Source: Actinomycetota bacterium
GTDB taxonomy: Bacteria; Actinomycetota; Acidimicrobiia; Acidimicrobiales; Ilumatobacteraceae
Length of the DNA stretch: 52,999 nt
Assembly (NCBI GenBank): GCA_007279905.1
Contig: QYPH01000024.1
Span: forward strand, 1-52,999
Direction: 5' to 3'
A program made the translations under genes and the position numbers. Below the pieces are notes generated by a model, which saw nothing but the letters and a program-made list of their open reading frames with translations, was not told the DNA's origin and did no database searches. How positions within the stretch are numbered: position 1 is the stretch's first letter; each line of letters opens with the position of its first letter. Shown piece after piece: positions 52,939 through 52,999 of the stretch.

Positions 52939-52999
52939 CTAGAGATCTAGAAAATAATTTTTGTTGTGCTTTGGCTGTCAAGCACCGGCATTCTTGACA
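52939..52999. other. Right-hand end of window, no gene seen
   Basis: Sixty-one bases after the tRNA. A/T-rich AAAATAATTTTTG follows the tRNA and could act as a weak terminator. No start of a further gene is evident. Confidence 0.5.

Overview
The window is a dense stretch of chromosome from an actinobacterium, most likely of class Acidimicrobiia (Ilumatobacter-like); the class is an inference. Support comes from the gene order whiG - M23-like gene - rpsB - tsf - pyrH - frr - cdsA - dxr - M50 protease - ispG, which matches the Streptomyces arrangement. It also comes from a BldD-type regulator, an Rv2466c-like (mycothiol-linked) oxidoreductase, an F420-type luciferase-like enzyme and a PAC2 protein. 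Base composition is moderate for an actinobacterium. I see no phage, insertion sequence, CRISPR array or rRNA operon. One tRNA (Val, GAC) lies at the right end.

Layout. 0-6 kb: clpP, a small lipoprotein, then comM-dprA-xerC-whiG and a degenerate LytM/M23 protein, nearly all overlapping or abutting. 6-14.3 kb: translation and envelope housekeeping (rpsB, tsf, pyrH, frr, cdsA) running into isoprenoid genes (dxr, ispG) around a site-2 protease. 14.3-17.9 kb, minus strand: an SGNH hydrolase with a poly-threonine tail, manA and proS. 17.9-22.9 kb: a 345-bp intergenic region with phased 11-nt repeats, a promoter and an attenuator-like hairpin, then rimP-nusA-infB. 22.9-27.6 kb: a DsbA-fold oxidoreductase, an acetylpolyamine/histone deacetylase-like enzyme, an SDR-DUF2867 protein and a DHA2-type efflux pump.

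27.8-33.7 kb is a compact accessory block with a visibly different codon style (more CTC/CTG Leu, GCG/GCC Ala). It holds a NirJ/AhbD-like radical SAM protein facing an operon of an NMO-family flavoprotein and a HemY/CgoX-type porphyrinogen oxidase. A divergent operon of an Rrf2 regulator with three cysteines (NsrR-like), a YwiC-like membrane protein and the di-iron repair protein RIC/ScdA completes it. I read it as a heme-synthesis plus nitrosative-stress or low-oxygen module, and it is the best candidate here for an under-described system.

33.7-39.2 kb is metabolic and hypothetical: a 2-oxoglutarate dioxygenase next to an MDR dehydrogenase, and a minus-strand operon of an APH-like kinase, PAC2 and an LLM oxidoreductase. 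39.2-43.8 kb: a CnoX-like thioredoxin, comEA, comEC (no nuclease-like domain), holA and rpsT. 43.9-52.9 kb: lepA, an MFS exporter, a photolyase, hrcA, dnaJ, rsmE, a BldD homologue with an intact c-di-GMP signature, hemW and tRNA-Val.

Themes joining distant parts: (i) natural transformation (comM, dprA, comEA, comEC), with an identical 16-nt element directly upstream of both comM and comEA; (ii) two developmental regulators, WhiG and BldD, both tied to c-di-GMP in Streptomyces; (iii) heme supply (radical SAM, CgoX-like, HemW).
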